Of a stretch of 64,000 nucleotides of DNA, positions 49,462 to 57,695 are shown one piece after another. Under the pieces are notes generated by a model. The model searched no databases. It worked only from the letters and a program-made list of their open reading frames with translations, and was not told the DNA's origin. Within the stretch, counting starts at the first letter, position 1; each line of letters opens with the position of its first letter. The DNA comes from JAJEFO01 sp965221845 (GTDB lineage Bacteria; Pseudomonadota; Alphaproteobacteria; Rhodobacterales; Rhodobacteraceae). The DNA is taken from the NCBI GenBank assembly GCA_965221845.1, contig OZ244919.1:3286001-3350000 (forward strand). Reading direction: 5' to 3'. The translations under genes and the position numbers were made by a program.

Positions 49462-50057
49462 GGCCGCGCCTCCGCGGTCGTCGCGACCGGCTCCGGTCCC
49501 ACCAGCGGTCCCGCGAGCCCGAGCCAGGGAAGGTCGGGGAGCGCGACGGCGCGCCCGCGGATGGCCGCGCGGGGGACGAGCCCCACCTCGGCGTAGCGGC
49601 TGTCGTGGCTGTCGGGGTGCGCCCCGTGCACGAAGTAGTGCCCGGCGGGCACCGTCCCGGGGGCGATGGCCGTGAGCGGGCGCCCGTCGAGGGCCCGGGG
49701 CTTCGCGCGCCCGAGGGGAACGCCGTTCACCGACACCGTGCGGTCGGAGTCCACCGACACTCGATCGCCGGGGAGGCCGCGCACGGTCTTCAAGTACGGC
49801 GCCGGCGCCCCGAGGGCCGCGGGCGGGTCGAACACCACGCGCTCGCCGCGCGCCGGGCTTCCGGCGGGCAGGAGCACGTAGCCCCAGGCCGGGTCGGACC
49901 AGCTCGCGTTTACGTGGACCCGCGAGGCGAGGCCGAGCCAGAGCAGCCCGAGCGCGGCGAACGCCGCGAGCACGAGGCGCGCGCGGCGCCGCACCCGGGC
50001 CTCGGCGCGGAGCGCGTCGGGCGAGGCGAGGTGCGCGCGGCGCAGGCGGAGCGTCAC
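49458..50057 (-). CDS. S26-family conjugative transfer signal peptidase (TraF/TrhF type)
   Basis: The product has 199 residues from a GTG overlapping the trbI stop. One membrane helix (about 28-45) is followed by the catalytic Ser54 in NASWSDPAWGY and general base Lys90 in YLKTVRGLPGDRV. The C-terminal box near 160 (HPDSHDSRYAEVGLV) is typical of S26 peptidases. Such peptidases in conjugation operons mature the pilin or other exported Tra proteins. F lacks one in this position, but R27/SXT-like operons have it. The target is probably TraA (57417-57695). Confidence 0.88.
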   Translation of the reverse strand: MTLRLRRAHLASPDALRAEARVRRRARLVLAAFAALGLLWLGLASRVHVNASWSDPAWGYVLLPAGSPARGERVVFDPPAALGAPAPYLKTVRGLPGDRVSVDSDRTVSVNGVPLGRAKPRALDGRPLTAIAPGTVPAGHYFVHGAHPDSHDSRYAEVGLVPRAAIRGRAVALPDLPWLGLAGPLVGPEPVATTAEARP

Positions 50058-50398
50058 GGTCCGCCCTCCGCGAGCGTCGCATCGAGCGCCGCCCGGACCG
50101 CAGGGGTCAGGTCGGGCGCGCCGGCCGCGACCGCGCGGGCCGGGAGGAGCACCACGCGGTGGCGGTCGGCGACCTGTTCGAGGGCGGATTCGAGCGCCAC
50201 TGCGAAGGCGCGGGTCGCCTCCGGCGCCGCCCCCTCCCGGGCGGCCGCCTCGACGTGCGCGGCGACGAGGGCCTCCAGGTGCACCCGCGCGACCGGCGGC
50301 GGGGCCTCGGGCGCGAGGCGGAGGGCGAGCGCCGCCACTGCGGCGGCGGTCCCGCCCGCGACGAGCGCGCACGCGGCAAGCCACTTGAGCCCGCTCAC
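50054..50398 (-). CDS. trbI: TrbI-like conjugation protein
   Basis: The 114-residue product has one N-terminal membrane helix (LKWLAACALVAGGTAAAVAALAL) and a periplasmic helical part ending with HRVVLLPARAVAAGAPDLTPAV near 80-105, typical of F-type TrbI (about 128). TrbI affects pilus retraction in F. Position directly before the peptidase and traW matches F gene order (trbI-traW-traU). Starts at GTG in a GTGA overlap. Similarity is modest, so the assignment rests on fold and order together. Confidence 0.75.
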   Translation of the reverse strand: MSGLKWLAACALVAGGTAAAVAALALRLAPEAPPPVARVHLEALVAAHVEAAAREGAAPEATRAFAVALESALEQVADRHRVVLLPARAVAAGAPDLTPAVRAALDATLAEGGP

Positions 50399-50625
50399 GC
50401 CCGCGCCCTCGCCGCGCGCGCGGGCGTCATCGAGAGCCACGCGCCGGTCCGCCGGTCGCGGAGCCACGCCACGCCCTCCTCGTCATGGAAGCGGTAGAGG
50501 TAGCGCCCGGCGTAGCGCGGGCTCGCGGGATCGCCCGAAAGCACGCCCGCGAGCACCGCGTCCTGGAGCACGGTCGCCGCGTCGTGCTCGACGCGAAGCC
50601 GCACCGGACGGGCCTTACGCGGCAT
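50395..50625 (-). CDS. small conserved transfer-region protein, 76 residues
   Basis: ATG 50625 follows GGAGGCGCTTCCCG; an in-frame ATG at 50646 is an alternative. The basic N-terminus (PRKARPVRLRVEHD) is followed by LQDAVLAGVLSGDPASPRYAG and a WLRDRRTGAWLSM segment that looks like a short beta-hairpin. There is no membrane helix. It overlaps the genes on both sides and must be part of the operon. Function unknown. Confidence 0.6.
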   Translation of the reverse strand: MPRKARPVRLRVEHDAATVLQDAVLAGVLSGDPASPRYAGRYLYRFHDEEGVAWLRDRRTGAWLSMTPARAARARA

Positions 50626-51274
50626 CGGGAAGCGCCTCCGGGGCATCCGAACCCATCCCCGCGGCCTTCGCCCCGCCCGCCGGCGGGGACGAGAGCGCGG
50701 CGAAGCGTGCGAGCCAGAGCCGCGCGGCCCGGGCGGGCGCCGCCGGGCGCACCCGGCGCCTCGCGGGCGGGAAGGCGACGCCGGCGGGGGTGGCCCCGAC
50801 GCCGAGGTCCCGGCGCTCGGCCGCGTCCACCATGCGCTCGACGAGCCCGAGGAGCGTCGCCCACTCAGGCGGCAGCTCGGGAGCGAGCCCCGCGGCTTCG
50901 CGCACCGCGCGCTCGACGGCGGCGGCGTGCCGGCGGAGCCGCTCGGCCCCCCGGGTCGAGGCGGGCGCGGGGTCTTCGCCGAGCCAGGCGGCGGGGGCCT
51001 GCGCGAGGAGCGCGTGGAGCGCGAGCGTGCGCCGCTCCGCGGGGCCGAGCCCGTCGAGGCCCTCGACCTCCTCGCTCACCGCCACCGCGTGCTGGGCGAG
51101 GCTCAAGAATTGGCGGCTCCGCCCGCCCCACCGGCAGGTGTTGGCGAGGACGTGGGCGAGCGCCTCGAAGTCGACGCCGGCCGCGGTGAGTTCCTCGGGG
51201 CTCCCCGGCCAGACGAGGGGCCGGGGCTGCGGGGTGGCGGTCCCGCTTCCTGTTCCTGCTCTTGCTCTGCTCAT
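50615..51274 (-). CDS. degenerate HD-domain protein in the transfer operon
   Basis: The product has 219 residues. Residues about 35-100 match HD phosphohydrolases of the YfbR/phage type: NTCRWGGRSRQFLSLAQHAV, then LLAQAPAAWLGED. In active members the last block reads LLHDAAEAYLGD, so the metal-binding HD pair is replaced by AQ; the first His (QHAV) remains. It is therefore probably catalytically dead and may bind a nucleotide or act structurally. It follows traC with an ATGA overlap, so its dose is tied to the TraC ATPase. No counterpart exists in F. Confidence 0.75.
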   Translation of the reverse strand: MSRARAGTGSGTATPQPRPLVWPGSPEELTAAGVDFEALAHVLANTCRWGGRSRQFLSLAQHAVAVSEEVEGLDGLGPAERRTLALHALLAQAPAAWLGEDPAPASTRGAERLRRHAAAVERAVREAAGLAPELPPEWATLLGLVERMVDAAERRDLGVGATPAGVAFPPARRRVRPAAPARAARLWLARFAALSSPPAGGAKAAGMGSDAPEALPDAA

Positions 51275-53796
51275 CGTCGTTCTCCTTCGGTCGTGGCCGG
51301 GGTGTCGCCCTCGGCGATGCGCGCGACGGCCTGTGCGGTGGTGAGCCCCTGCGTCTTCAACCGCTCGACCGCGGTGTAGACCGGCCCGCGCGAGGAGTAG
51401 AGGGCGACCGAGAAGGGGTCGAGGACGAGGCGCGCGAGCCGCCAGCCGTCGGGGCCGTGGAGCACGAGCTCGGCGTGGCGCCCGTCGACGGTGGCGAGGC
51501 TCTTCAGGGCCCGCTCCATCCCGGGGTCGCAGTGGATGCGCTTCTCGGACTTCAAGAGTTCCACCGACTCGTCCTTCTGCGCGAGGAAGAGGACCCAGTC
51601 CGAGTTCTCCCACGCGGCCCGCGCGGCGGGGTTCGCGTAGTAGTCGTTGACCGACTGGGTGCCGGTCACGAGCGCCCCGCGGTACTTCCGCGCCCTTCGG
51701 GCCGCGCCCTCGAGGAAGCGCCGGCTCTCCTCCCCTGCGAGCAGGTCCCACGCCTCGTCGATGACGATGGCCTTCGCGCGCGTGCGGGGCCCGTGGTACA
51801 TCCGTTGCGTGGCGAGGAACACCACCAGCATCAGCACCACGCCCTGGACGTCGCCCCGGCCCTTGAGCTCGGAGAGCTCGAACACGGTGAGCGCGGCGTC
51901 GAGCGGGGGCGGGGTCGAGCCCTCGAAGAGCCGCCCGAGCGCCCCGCCCGGGCACCAGGGCTTGAGCGCGGTGGCGAGGTCCCGCGCCCGCCGGTCGCCC
52001 AGGGCGTCGAGATTCCGGCGCACGTGCTCAAGGTCCGCCCCGCTCCCCGCCCCGGCGAAGGCTTGGCCGACCGCCTCGTCGATGAGGGCGGCTTCGAGGT
52101 CGTCGAGCGTGCCCCGGCGCCGGCACATCCGGCGCACCACGCCTGCGAGCATCGAGAGGCACTCCTCGCGGTAGTCCGCGTCGCGCGCCGCGGTCTCCGC
52201 GTCCATCATCGCGAAAGGGTTGAGGCACGCCGGGTCCTTGCCGAAGGCGACGAAGGCGCCGCCGAGGGCCTCGGCCGAGTGCTGGAACGAGCGCCCGTCG
52301 TCGATGACGACCGCCTCGCCCCCCGCGCCGACGATGCCGGCGACCAGCTCCTGCATCAGCACCGACTTCCCCGAGCCGGACTTCCCCGTGACCGCGACGT
52401 TGTAGTTCCCCGCCGCGTTCGCGAACGGCGACCAGGGCGCGGGCTGGCCGCGGCGGCCGATAAGAAGAAGCACCGGTGGGGTGTCGTCTTCCGCCGGCTG
52501 TCCCCGCCACTCGCCGTGCACCGGGGCGAGGTTGACGACCGAGGAGGTGAGGAGCGTGCGCATCCGTCCCATCCGGGCCATGTCCGCATCGAGCCCGCCG
52601 GCGGGCGCCATCGGGAGGCACGCGAGCCAGGCGGGGAGCTGCACGTAGCGCTCCGCGGCCATCCGCCACCCCTGCCCGTGGTACAGCGTGCGCACCGCCT
52701 GCTCGGCGGCGTCGATGGCGCCGGCCGGCGCGTAGACCGCGGCGACGTAGCAGGCGGACACCAGCCGCTCCCCGTCCTTCAGCCGCTCGGTCACCAGCCG
52801 CCAGTCGCTCGCCTTCTCCGGGAGCCCCGGGAGGTAGCGCGCAATCCCCGTCCCCGCCTGCTGGACCGCGCGGGCGCTCTTCAGATGCGCCCGCTCGACC
52901 GAGGCCGCGTCCCCGACCTTCACCGTCAGCGCGGTGAGCACCGGCGCTCCGGGCTGGAGGAAGTCGCGGTGGAAGTCGCCGATGAGGGCGTTCCCCCGCC
53001 ACCCGGGCCAGACCTCGGGGAAGGCGAGCGCCGTCAGCACCCGCACCGCCACGTCCGTCCCGTCCGGGTGGTGGAAGACGAGCCCCCGCGGGTGCACGGT
53101 GAGCGCCCGGCCCGGAGAAGCCGCCTGGTGGTGCAGGGGGTCGCGCGGCGCCCAGCGCCGCAGCGGCCGCTCGACGCCGCCGTCGTCCGCCCCCGCCACG
53201 TCCGGGGCGGCGAGCTCGGCGGCGAGGGACAGGAGCCCGTCGGGCGCGACCCGCCGCGCGGGCGCGCCCACCGAGGCGAAGGTCCCTTCGAGCGCGCGGC
53301 GGAACGAGGAGAGCGCGGTCTCCGTCGCCGGGCCCGGCCCGCCCCCGAGGGCCGCGCTCACGAGCACCCGGCAGTCCCGGAGCGTGAACGGCGGCCCGTC
53401 CGCATGCAGCGCCCGCCACCCGGCGGGACGGAGAAGTTCAAGCCTCCGCTCCGCCATCGCCGCCTGCACGCCGCCCGCGGCGGTCCGAGGCGCGGCCCAC
53501 GAAGCGAGCGCCGCGCCGAAGCGCGGGCTCGCCCAGTGGAGCACCTGCACGGTCGCGCGCTCCGGAGCGGCGTCCGCGAGCACGCCCGAGAGCGCGGCGA
53601 GCGTCTCCGCGTCGAGCCCGACGAAGGGCGCGACCTCCAGCACGAACCCGGTGCTCGCCGCGTTCACGTAGAGCTCGCTCCCCTCATCGAAGGCCCTCCA
53701 GGGCAGGAGCGCATGCAGCGGCGCCGGTAGCGCCGGGCGGACCTCCGCCTCCAGCGCCGCCGAGCCCTCGAAGAGCGCGAGCAGGCGCGAGCGCAT
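51271..53796 (-). CDS. traC: type IV secretion ATPase TraC (VirB4 family)
   Basis: The product has 841 residues (F TraC about 875). The C-terminal ATPase has Walker A AVTGKSGSGKSVLMQEL near 470, Walker B AIVIDEAWDLL, and the following GALVTGTQSVNDYY and FLAQKDESVELLKSE motifs of VirB4/TraC proteins. The N-terminal half holds the TraC/VirB4 domain. It powers pilus assembly at the inner membrane. ATG 53796 overlaps the traV stop by one base; a GTG three bases upstream is also possible. Confidence 0.95.
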   Translation of the reverse strand: MRSRLLALFEGSAALEAEVRPALPAPLHALLPWRAFDEGSELYVNAASTGFVLEVAPFVGLDAETLAALSGVLADAAPERATVQVLHWASPRFGAALASWAAPRTAAGGVQAAMAERRLELLRPAGWRALHADGPPFTLRDCRVLVSAALGGGPGPATETALSSFRRALEGTFASVGAPARRVAPDGLLSLAAELAAPDVAGADDGGVERPLRRWAPRDPLHHQAASPGRALTVHPRGLVFHHPDGTDVAVRVLTALAFPEVWPGWRGNALIGDFHRDFLQPGAPVLTALTVKVGDAASVERAHLKSARAVQQAGTGIARYLPGLPEKASDWRLVTERLKDGERLVSACYVAAVYAPAGAIDAAEQAVRTLYHGQGWRMAAERYVQLPAWLACLPMAPAGGLDADMARMGRMRTLLTSSVVNLAPVHGEWRGQPAEDDTPPVLLLIGRRGQPAPWSPFANAAGNYNVAVTGKSGSGKSVLMQELVAGIVGAGGEAVVIDDGRSFQHSAEALGGAFVAFGKDPACLNPFAMMDAETAARDADYREECLSMLAGVVRRMCRRRGTLDDLEAALIDEAVGQAFAGAGSGADLEHVRRNLDALGDRRARDLATALKPWCPGGALGRLFEGSTPPPLDAALTVFELSELKGRGDVQGVVLMLVVFLATQRMYHGPRTRAKAIVIDEAWDLLAGEESRRFLEGAARRARKYRGALVTGTQSVNDYYANPAARAAWENSDWVLFLAQKDESVELLKSEKRIHCDPGMERALKSLATVDGRHAELVLHGPDGWRLARLVLDPFSVALYSSRGPVYTAVERLKTQGLTTAQAVARIAEGDTPATTEGERR

Positions 53797-54686
53797 CACC
53801 GGCGCCACCCCGCCGGCGCGAGCACCGCCCGCACCCACGCGCCTTCGCGGTAGACGCCGCCCGCATCGACGAAGGGCGCGATCCAGATCCGCCCGACCAC
53901 CTCGCCGGTGCGCAGCGCGTCCGGTACCGGCGGCGCGAGGAGCGTGGCGGGAGTGGAAGGCGACGCGCCCGCGGACGGCGGTGGCGTGTCCTCCGCGTCC
54001 TCGGTAGCCGCGGTCTCGTCGACGGATGCCGGCTCCGCGCACGGCGTCTCGGCATCGTCGGGCGCGGGCGCACCGGTCGTAGCCTCGACCGCCACCGGCG
54101 GCTCGGTCGGCGCATCGTCCGTTCCGCAGGGGATGACCGCCGCCGCGGACGGCTCGATCGGCGCGGTGGACGCGACCGGCGCGGGTGTGGTGGTTGCCTG
54201 CGCTTCGGCGGCGATCGAGCAAGGCGCGCCGTCGTCGCCGATCGGCTCCGCACCATCGTCGGTGTCCACCGGCGCCGCGGCCGCCTCCGGCACCGGTTCC
54301 TCTCCACCGCAGGGCGCATTGTCCGGGCCCGCGGTGGACACCGCCTCGGCGTTCTCCGCGGTCTCGGCCGCGGTGCCCCGCGGCGCGAGGAGCCGCCCGA
54401 GCCACGCGAAGGGGTTGCAGCCCTCGGCGCAGGGCCGGGTCTCCGTCTCCGGCGCCGCCGCTTGCGTGCCGGGCGTCCGGTAGAGCGGCGTGCGGGTGGC
54501 GAGCGGAGGGGGCTCGCGCTCCGGCGCGACCGCGGGGTCGGCGGCCGCGATGCTGGTGCAGACTTCGCCTTGCGCGAGCGGGCACTGCCAGTCGTCGCCC
54601 ACGTGGGTGGCGGCGCACCCTGCGAGCGCCGCGGCCAGGGGGACGGCGGCGAGGATGCGGCAGAGGGGGACTCTCGTCTCAGCCAT
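53796..54686 (-). CDS. traV: outer-membrane lipoprotein TraV
   Basis: The product has 296 residues, longer than F TraV (about 171) because of a Pro/Ala/Thr/Glu-rich central insert (about 50-230). A lipoprotein signal with lipobox LAGC (Cys24) is followed by VGDDWQCPLAQGEVC, typical of TraV. The C-terminal IWIAPFVDAGGVYREGAWV is the conserved end. TraV is the VirB7-like piece of the outer-membrane core with TraK and TraB. The ribosome site is GGAGGAG, and the gene overlaps the traB end by 8 bases. Confidence 0.9.
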   Translation of the reverse strand: MAETRVPLCRILAAVPLAAALAGCAATHVGDDWQCPLAQGEVCTSIAAADPAVAPEREPPPLATRTPLYRTPGTQAAAPETETRPCAEGCNPFAWLGRLLAPRGTAAETAENAEAVSTAGPDNAPCGGEEPVPEAAAAPVDTDDGAEPIGDDGAPCSIAAEAQATTTPAPVASTAPIEPSAAAVIPCGTDDAPTEPPVAVEATTGAPAPDDAETPCAEPASVDETAATEDAEDTPPPSAGASPSTPATLLAPPVPDALRTGEVVGRIWIAPFVDAGGVYREGAWVRAVLAPAGWRR

Positions 54687-55896
54687 GGGTCTTCTCCTCC
54701 TCGCGCCCGTCGAGGCGGGCGCCTTCGATGAACACCACCGCGACGCGCGTGCCGGCCTGGAGCTGGATGACCGGCTGGTACTGCTCGGCGCGGCGGATGA
54801 GGTAGTCGGCGACCTTGCGCCCGGCGCTTCCGGCGCCGGCGCCTATCCCTGAGCGGGCGATGTCGCTCAAGCCCGTGTTGGCGACGGCCGCCGTGCCGGA
54901 GCCGGTCGCGACCGCCTGGGGCTCGAAGGCGCGGGAGACGCCGTCGCCGAGCCCCGAGAGCGCGCCCGCGAGGAACGCCTTCTCGACGAGCGCCCCCTCG
55001 CGGCTCACCACCGGGCCGCGCACACCGGTCTTGCCCGCGCCCGCGACGAAGCCTGCAACCTCGGTCTCGACCACGGCGCCGGGTTGGTCTCCGGCGCAGG
55101 TGAGTGTCCGGAGGCGCACGTAGACCTTCTCCGAGGAGAGGTCGCCGTGGGCCGCGCCGGTGACGGTGCAGCCTTCGAGGTCGACCTCGAGGGCCCGGCC
55201 CTCTTCGGCCGCGGTCCACGCGGGGCTCGTGATGCGAAGGAGCACCGGGCGGGGGTCGCTCTGGGAGACGATGCCGGCCGAGGCGTCCACCCCGGCAATC
55301 ACCACCGCTTCGGCGTGGCTCCCCGCAGGGAGCCAGGCGCCGAGGGTCTTGTCGACGGCGCGGAACGTCTCCGGCGCCTTCGCCCCTTCGAGGGGGAAGG
55401 ACTCGATGAGGGGCGTAGCGGGTGGAGCGCCGCTCGCCGGTGACGCAGGCCCTGCGGCCGATGCCGGCGCGAAGGGCTCGCCTGCGGGGAAGGAGCCTGC
55501 GAACGGGTCGGGCGGTGTGGATGCCCGCCGCTCCAGCGACTCGATGAGGGCGGCCTGGCGGTCGATGACCGTGCGGGCGTCGGCGTCGCGGGCGCGGAGC
55601 TCGGTGCGAAGGCGCGCGTTCTCCTCCTGCACGCGGCGGGCCCCGGTCTCCATCTCGCGGAGCCTTCGCTCCAGTCCCCCGATGCGGGCCTCGGAGCGGC
55701 GCACCCAGCTCGCCTCGGCGGCGCCGGGCCCTGCGAGCTCCGCGGCGATGCCGCCTTCGGGGAGCGGCGCCTTGCTCCCGCCCGCGGAGAGCCAGAGCGC
55801 GAGTCCGCCGAGGGCCGCGACCGCGAGCCCTGCGAGCAGCGCCTGCTGGACGCGGCGCGTGCGCTCCGTCGCGGGGTCGGCCTGCGGGGCGCTCAT
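54679..55896 (-). CDS. traB: conjugal transfer core protein TraB (VirB10 family)
   Basis: The product has 405 residues (F TraB about 475). One inner-membrane helix (ALLAGLAVAALGGLALWL, about 19-36) is followed by a coiled coil (about 65-125), a Pro/Ala-rich linker and the VirB10/TrbI beta-barrel domain (about 185-395) ending QPVIQLQAGTRVAVVFIEGA. It spans both membranes as the channel scaffold with TraK and TraV. ATGA overlap with traK shows coupling. Confidence 0.94.
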   Translation of the reverse strand: MSAPQADPATERTRRVQQALLAGLAVAALGGLALWLSAGGSKAPLPEGGIAAELAGPGAAEASWVRRSEARIGGLERRLREMETGARRVQEENARLRTELRARDADARTVIDRQAALIESLERRASTPPDPFAGSFPAGEPFAPASAAGPASPASGAPPATPLIESFPLEGAKAPETFRAVDKTLGAWLPAGSHAEAVVIAGVDASAGIVSQSDPRPVLLRITSPAWTAAEEGRALEVDLEGCTVTGAAHGDLSSEKVYVRLRTLTCAGDQPGAVVETEVAGFVAGAGKTGVRGPVVSREGALVEKAFLAGALSGLGDGVSRAFEPQAVATGSGTAAVANTGLSDIARSGIGAGAGSAGRKVADYLIRRAEQYQPVIQLQAGTRVAVVFIEGARLDGREEEKTHG

Positions 55897-56579
55897 CGTC
55901 CCGCCTCCACCACCACCGCGTGGCGGGGTGCGTCGCCTTCGGGCACCCACACCGCGGCGACCTCGGCGCCCATCCGGCCTCCGAGGGCGGCGGCGCCGGT
56001 GGGTGCGCCCGGAGGCAGCGCCAGCACCCGCGCGGTGAAGCGCCGGGCGCGCCAGGTCTCGAGGACTTCGATTCCGGCCCGCCGCTCGCCGGTCGCCCCC
56101 TCGACGGTGACGCCCGCGGGCGGATTGCGCTCGGCGACCGCCCGCACGAGCGCGACGAGCGCCGCGATGCGCGCATCGCCCGGAGCGGGGGTGTACGCCT
56201 CTTCCGCCGCGTCCGGGTTGCGGATGAGCACTTGCGCTGCGTCCCGGTCGGCGACGGTGAGGGTGAGCTGGTAGGTGAACCCCCGCTCGGTGCCGAGGAA
56301 GACGGTCGCGGTCTCGGGGGTCTCCGGTCCCAGGGGCCGGAGGTAGAGGTCGCCCCGCGCCGCGTCGTGCTCGACCGCGAACCCGCCCGGCGGGCGCACG
56401 ATGCGCGCGATGCGGTCGTCGGAGAGCGCGATACGGCTCACCGCGTGGGCCGAGACCTTGGCTTCGAGCGCTGCGTGGTCGGTGGCCGTCAGCACCTGCA
56501 TCGCGAGCGTCTCGCCCGAGGCGAGGGCGCATCCTGCGAGCAGTGCGGTCCGGAACCGTCGTCTTGCGTTCGTGTGCAT
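55893..56579 (-). CDS. traK: conjugal transfer secretin-like protein TraK
   Basis: The product has 228 residues (F TraK about 242). After a signal peptide (TALLAGCALASGETLAMQ), the sequence shows the TraK/VirB9-like pattern: SRIALSDDRIARIVRPPGGF, DLYLRPLG and TVFLGTERGFTYQLTLTVAD. TraK forms the outer-membrane core ring with TraV and TraB. Its ATG overlaps the traE stop by one base (TGATG). Confidence 0.92.
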   Translation of the reverse strand: MHTNARRRFRTALLAGCALASGETLAMQVLTATDHAALEAKVSAHAVSRIALSDDRIARIVRPPGGFAVEHDAARGDLYLRPLGPETPETATVFLGTERGFTYQLTLTVADRDAAQVLIRNPDAAEEAYTPAPGDARIAALVALVRAVAERNPPAGVTVEGATGERRAGIEVLETWRARRFTARVLALPPGAPTGAAALGGRMGAEVAAVWVPEGDAPRHAVVVEAGR

Positions 56580-57133
56580 CACTCCTCCTCCCGCTCCTCG
56601 AAGCGGAGCAGCCCCAGGCGTCCGGCGTCGAGCCGGAAGACGAGGCGGTAGATCTTGCGCACCCGAGAGGTCTCCTCCCGGCCGATGAAGGTGGCGAGCG
56701 TGCCGGTCACCTCGGCGGCGAGCGCATCCACGTCGGTCTCGATGCGCTCGGGATGGAAGGCGCTCGCCAAGTCGAGCGCCGCCATCCGCTCGGCCTCGGC
56801 CGCGACCCAGGCGCCGATGGCGCCCCGGGCCGAGGCGTGACTCATGCGCGCCGCCGCCTCGCGCACTGCGGGGGCGTTCTCGGGCGTCAAAGTGAGGAGC
56901 GTCGCGGCGACCGTCCGGGCGGCGTCCTCCAGATACCGCCGCCCCGCCCACGTCTCCCCCACCTCCCAGGCGGGACCGGTGACCGCGGGCACCAGCACCG
57001 TCACCCGCTCGTGGTGCACGAGCCCGAGCCCCAGGATGGCGTTCGAGACGGTCGAGAGCGCGAGCAGCACCGCGAGCACGAGCCGCGTGTCCCGCACCCG
57101 CCGGCGCTCGGCCTCCATCCGCGCGCGTCTCAT
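56579..57133 (-). CDS. traE: conjugal transfer protein TraE (VirB8-like role)
   Basis: The product has 184 residues (F TraE about 188). A single N-terminal membrane helix (LVLAVLLALSTVSNAILGLGLV) is followed by a periplasmic domain with TVLVPAVTGPAWEVGETWAG near 45 and RKIYRLVFRLDAGRLGLL near the end. TraE belongs to the inner-membrane complex with TraL. ATGA overlap with traL. Gene order A-L-E-K-B-V-C is exactly that of F. Confidence 0.92.
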   Translation of the reverse strand: MRRARMEAERRRVRDTRLVLAVLLALSTVSNAILGLGLVHHERVTVLVPAVTGPAWEVGETWAGRRYLEDAARTVAATLLTLTPENAPAVREAAARMSHASARGAIGAWVAAEAERMAALDLASAFHPERIETDVDALAAEVTGTLATFIGREETSRVRKIYRLVFRLDAGRLGLLRFEEREEE

Positions 57134-57417
57134 CCGGCGAAGCGCCGCAGGTGGCTCGGGGGCGTGGCCTTCAATCCGAGCGCCCGCCCCGGCAGCATCC
57201 AGTAGAGGGCGTAGAGCGCGACGTGCGCCCCGCCGCCGCGCTTGACGCGCCGCAGCAGGAGCCATGCCCCGACGCCGGCAATCAGCCCGATCACGAACGC
57301 GTTGGCCCCGAGCCCGAGGACGGCCGGCGCGAGGAGCACCGCCGCCTCGTCGAGCGTCCAGAAGAGCCAGCGCTCGGGCTCGTCGAGCCTGCGCGGAATG
57401 ACGTGCCGGGTCTCCAT
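57130..57417 (-). CDS. traL: conjugal transfer protein TraL (VirB3-like)
   Basis: The product has 95 residues (F TraL about 91). It begins RHVIPRRLDEPERWLFWTLDE, a TraL signature, then a hydrophobic pair of segments (AAVLLAPAVLGLGANAFVIG and LIAGVGAWLLL) and ends with the typical LYWMLPG box. It is an inner-membrane subunit acting with TraE and TraC. It overlaps the traA stop by one base. Confidence 0.92.
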   Translation of the reverse strand: METRHVIPRRLDEPERWLFWTLDEAAVLLAPAVLGLGANAFVIGLIAGVGAWLLLRRVKRGGGAHVALYALYWMLPGRALGLKATPPSHLRRFAG

Positions 57418-57695
57418 CAGACGATGGCCGTGCCGACGAGGCCCGTCACGATGCCGGTGCCCGCGCCGGCGGCCACGCCGACGCCGACGGCGCCGAGGAG
57501 CTGCGTCGCGTTGAAGCGGAGCACCGAGCCGATGAGGGCGGCGCCGACCGCAAGCACCGCGGCGAGCTGCCCGCCGGTGCCGGAGACCATGCCGGTCACG
57601 GTCCCGAGCGGACCCGAGAACGTGGTATCGGTCGTCGCGAGCGCGGGCTCCAGGGCGAGCACCGCGACCGCGACCACGAGCGCCCGGGTCCTCAT
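57417..57695 (-). CDS. traA: F-type propilin TraA
   Basis: The 92-residue product has a signal peptide predicted to end at PALA (residue 20), leaving a 72-residue mature subunit, close to the 70 of F pilin. The mature part has two hydrophobic helices (QLAAVLAVGAALIGSVLRF and LLGAVGVGVAAGAGTGIVTG) joined by a short loop with Asn. No traQ (pilin chaperone) or traX (acetylase) gene is visible, so maturation probably relies on the S26 peptidase at 49458-50057. First structural gene of the operon. Confidence 0.88.
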   Translation of the reverse strand: MRTRALVVAVAVLALEPALATTDTTFSGPLGTVTGMVSGTGGQLAAVLAVGAALIGSVLRFNATQLLGAVGVGVAAGAGTGIVTGLVGTAIV

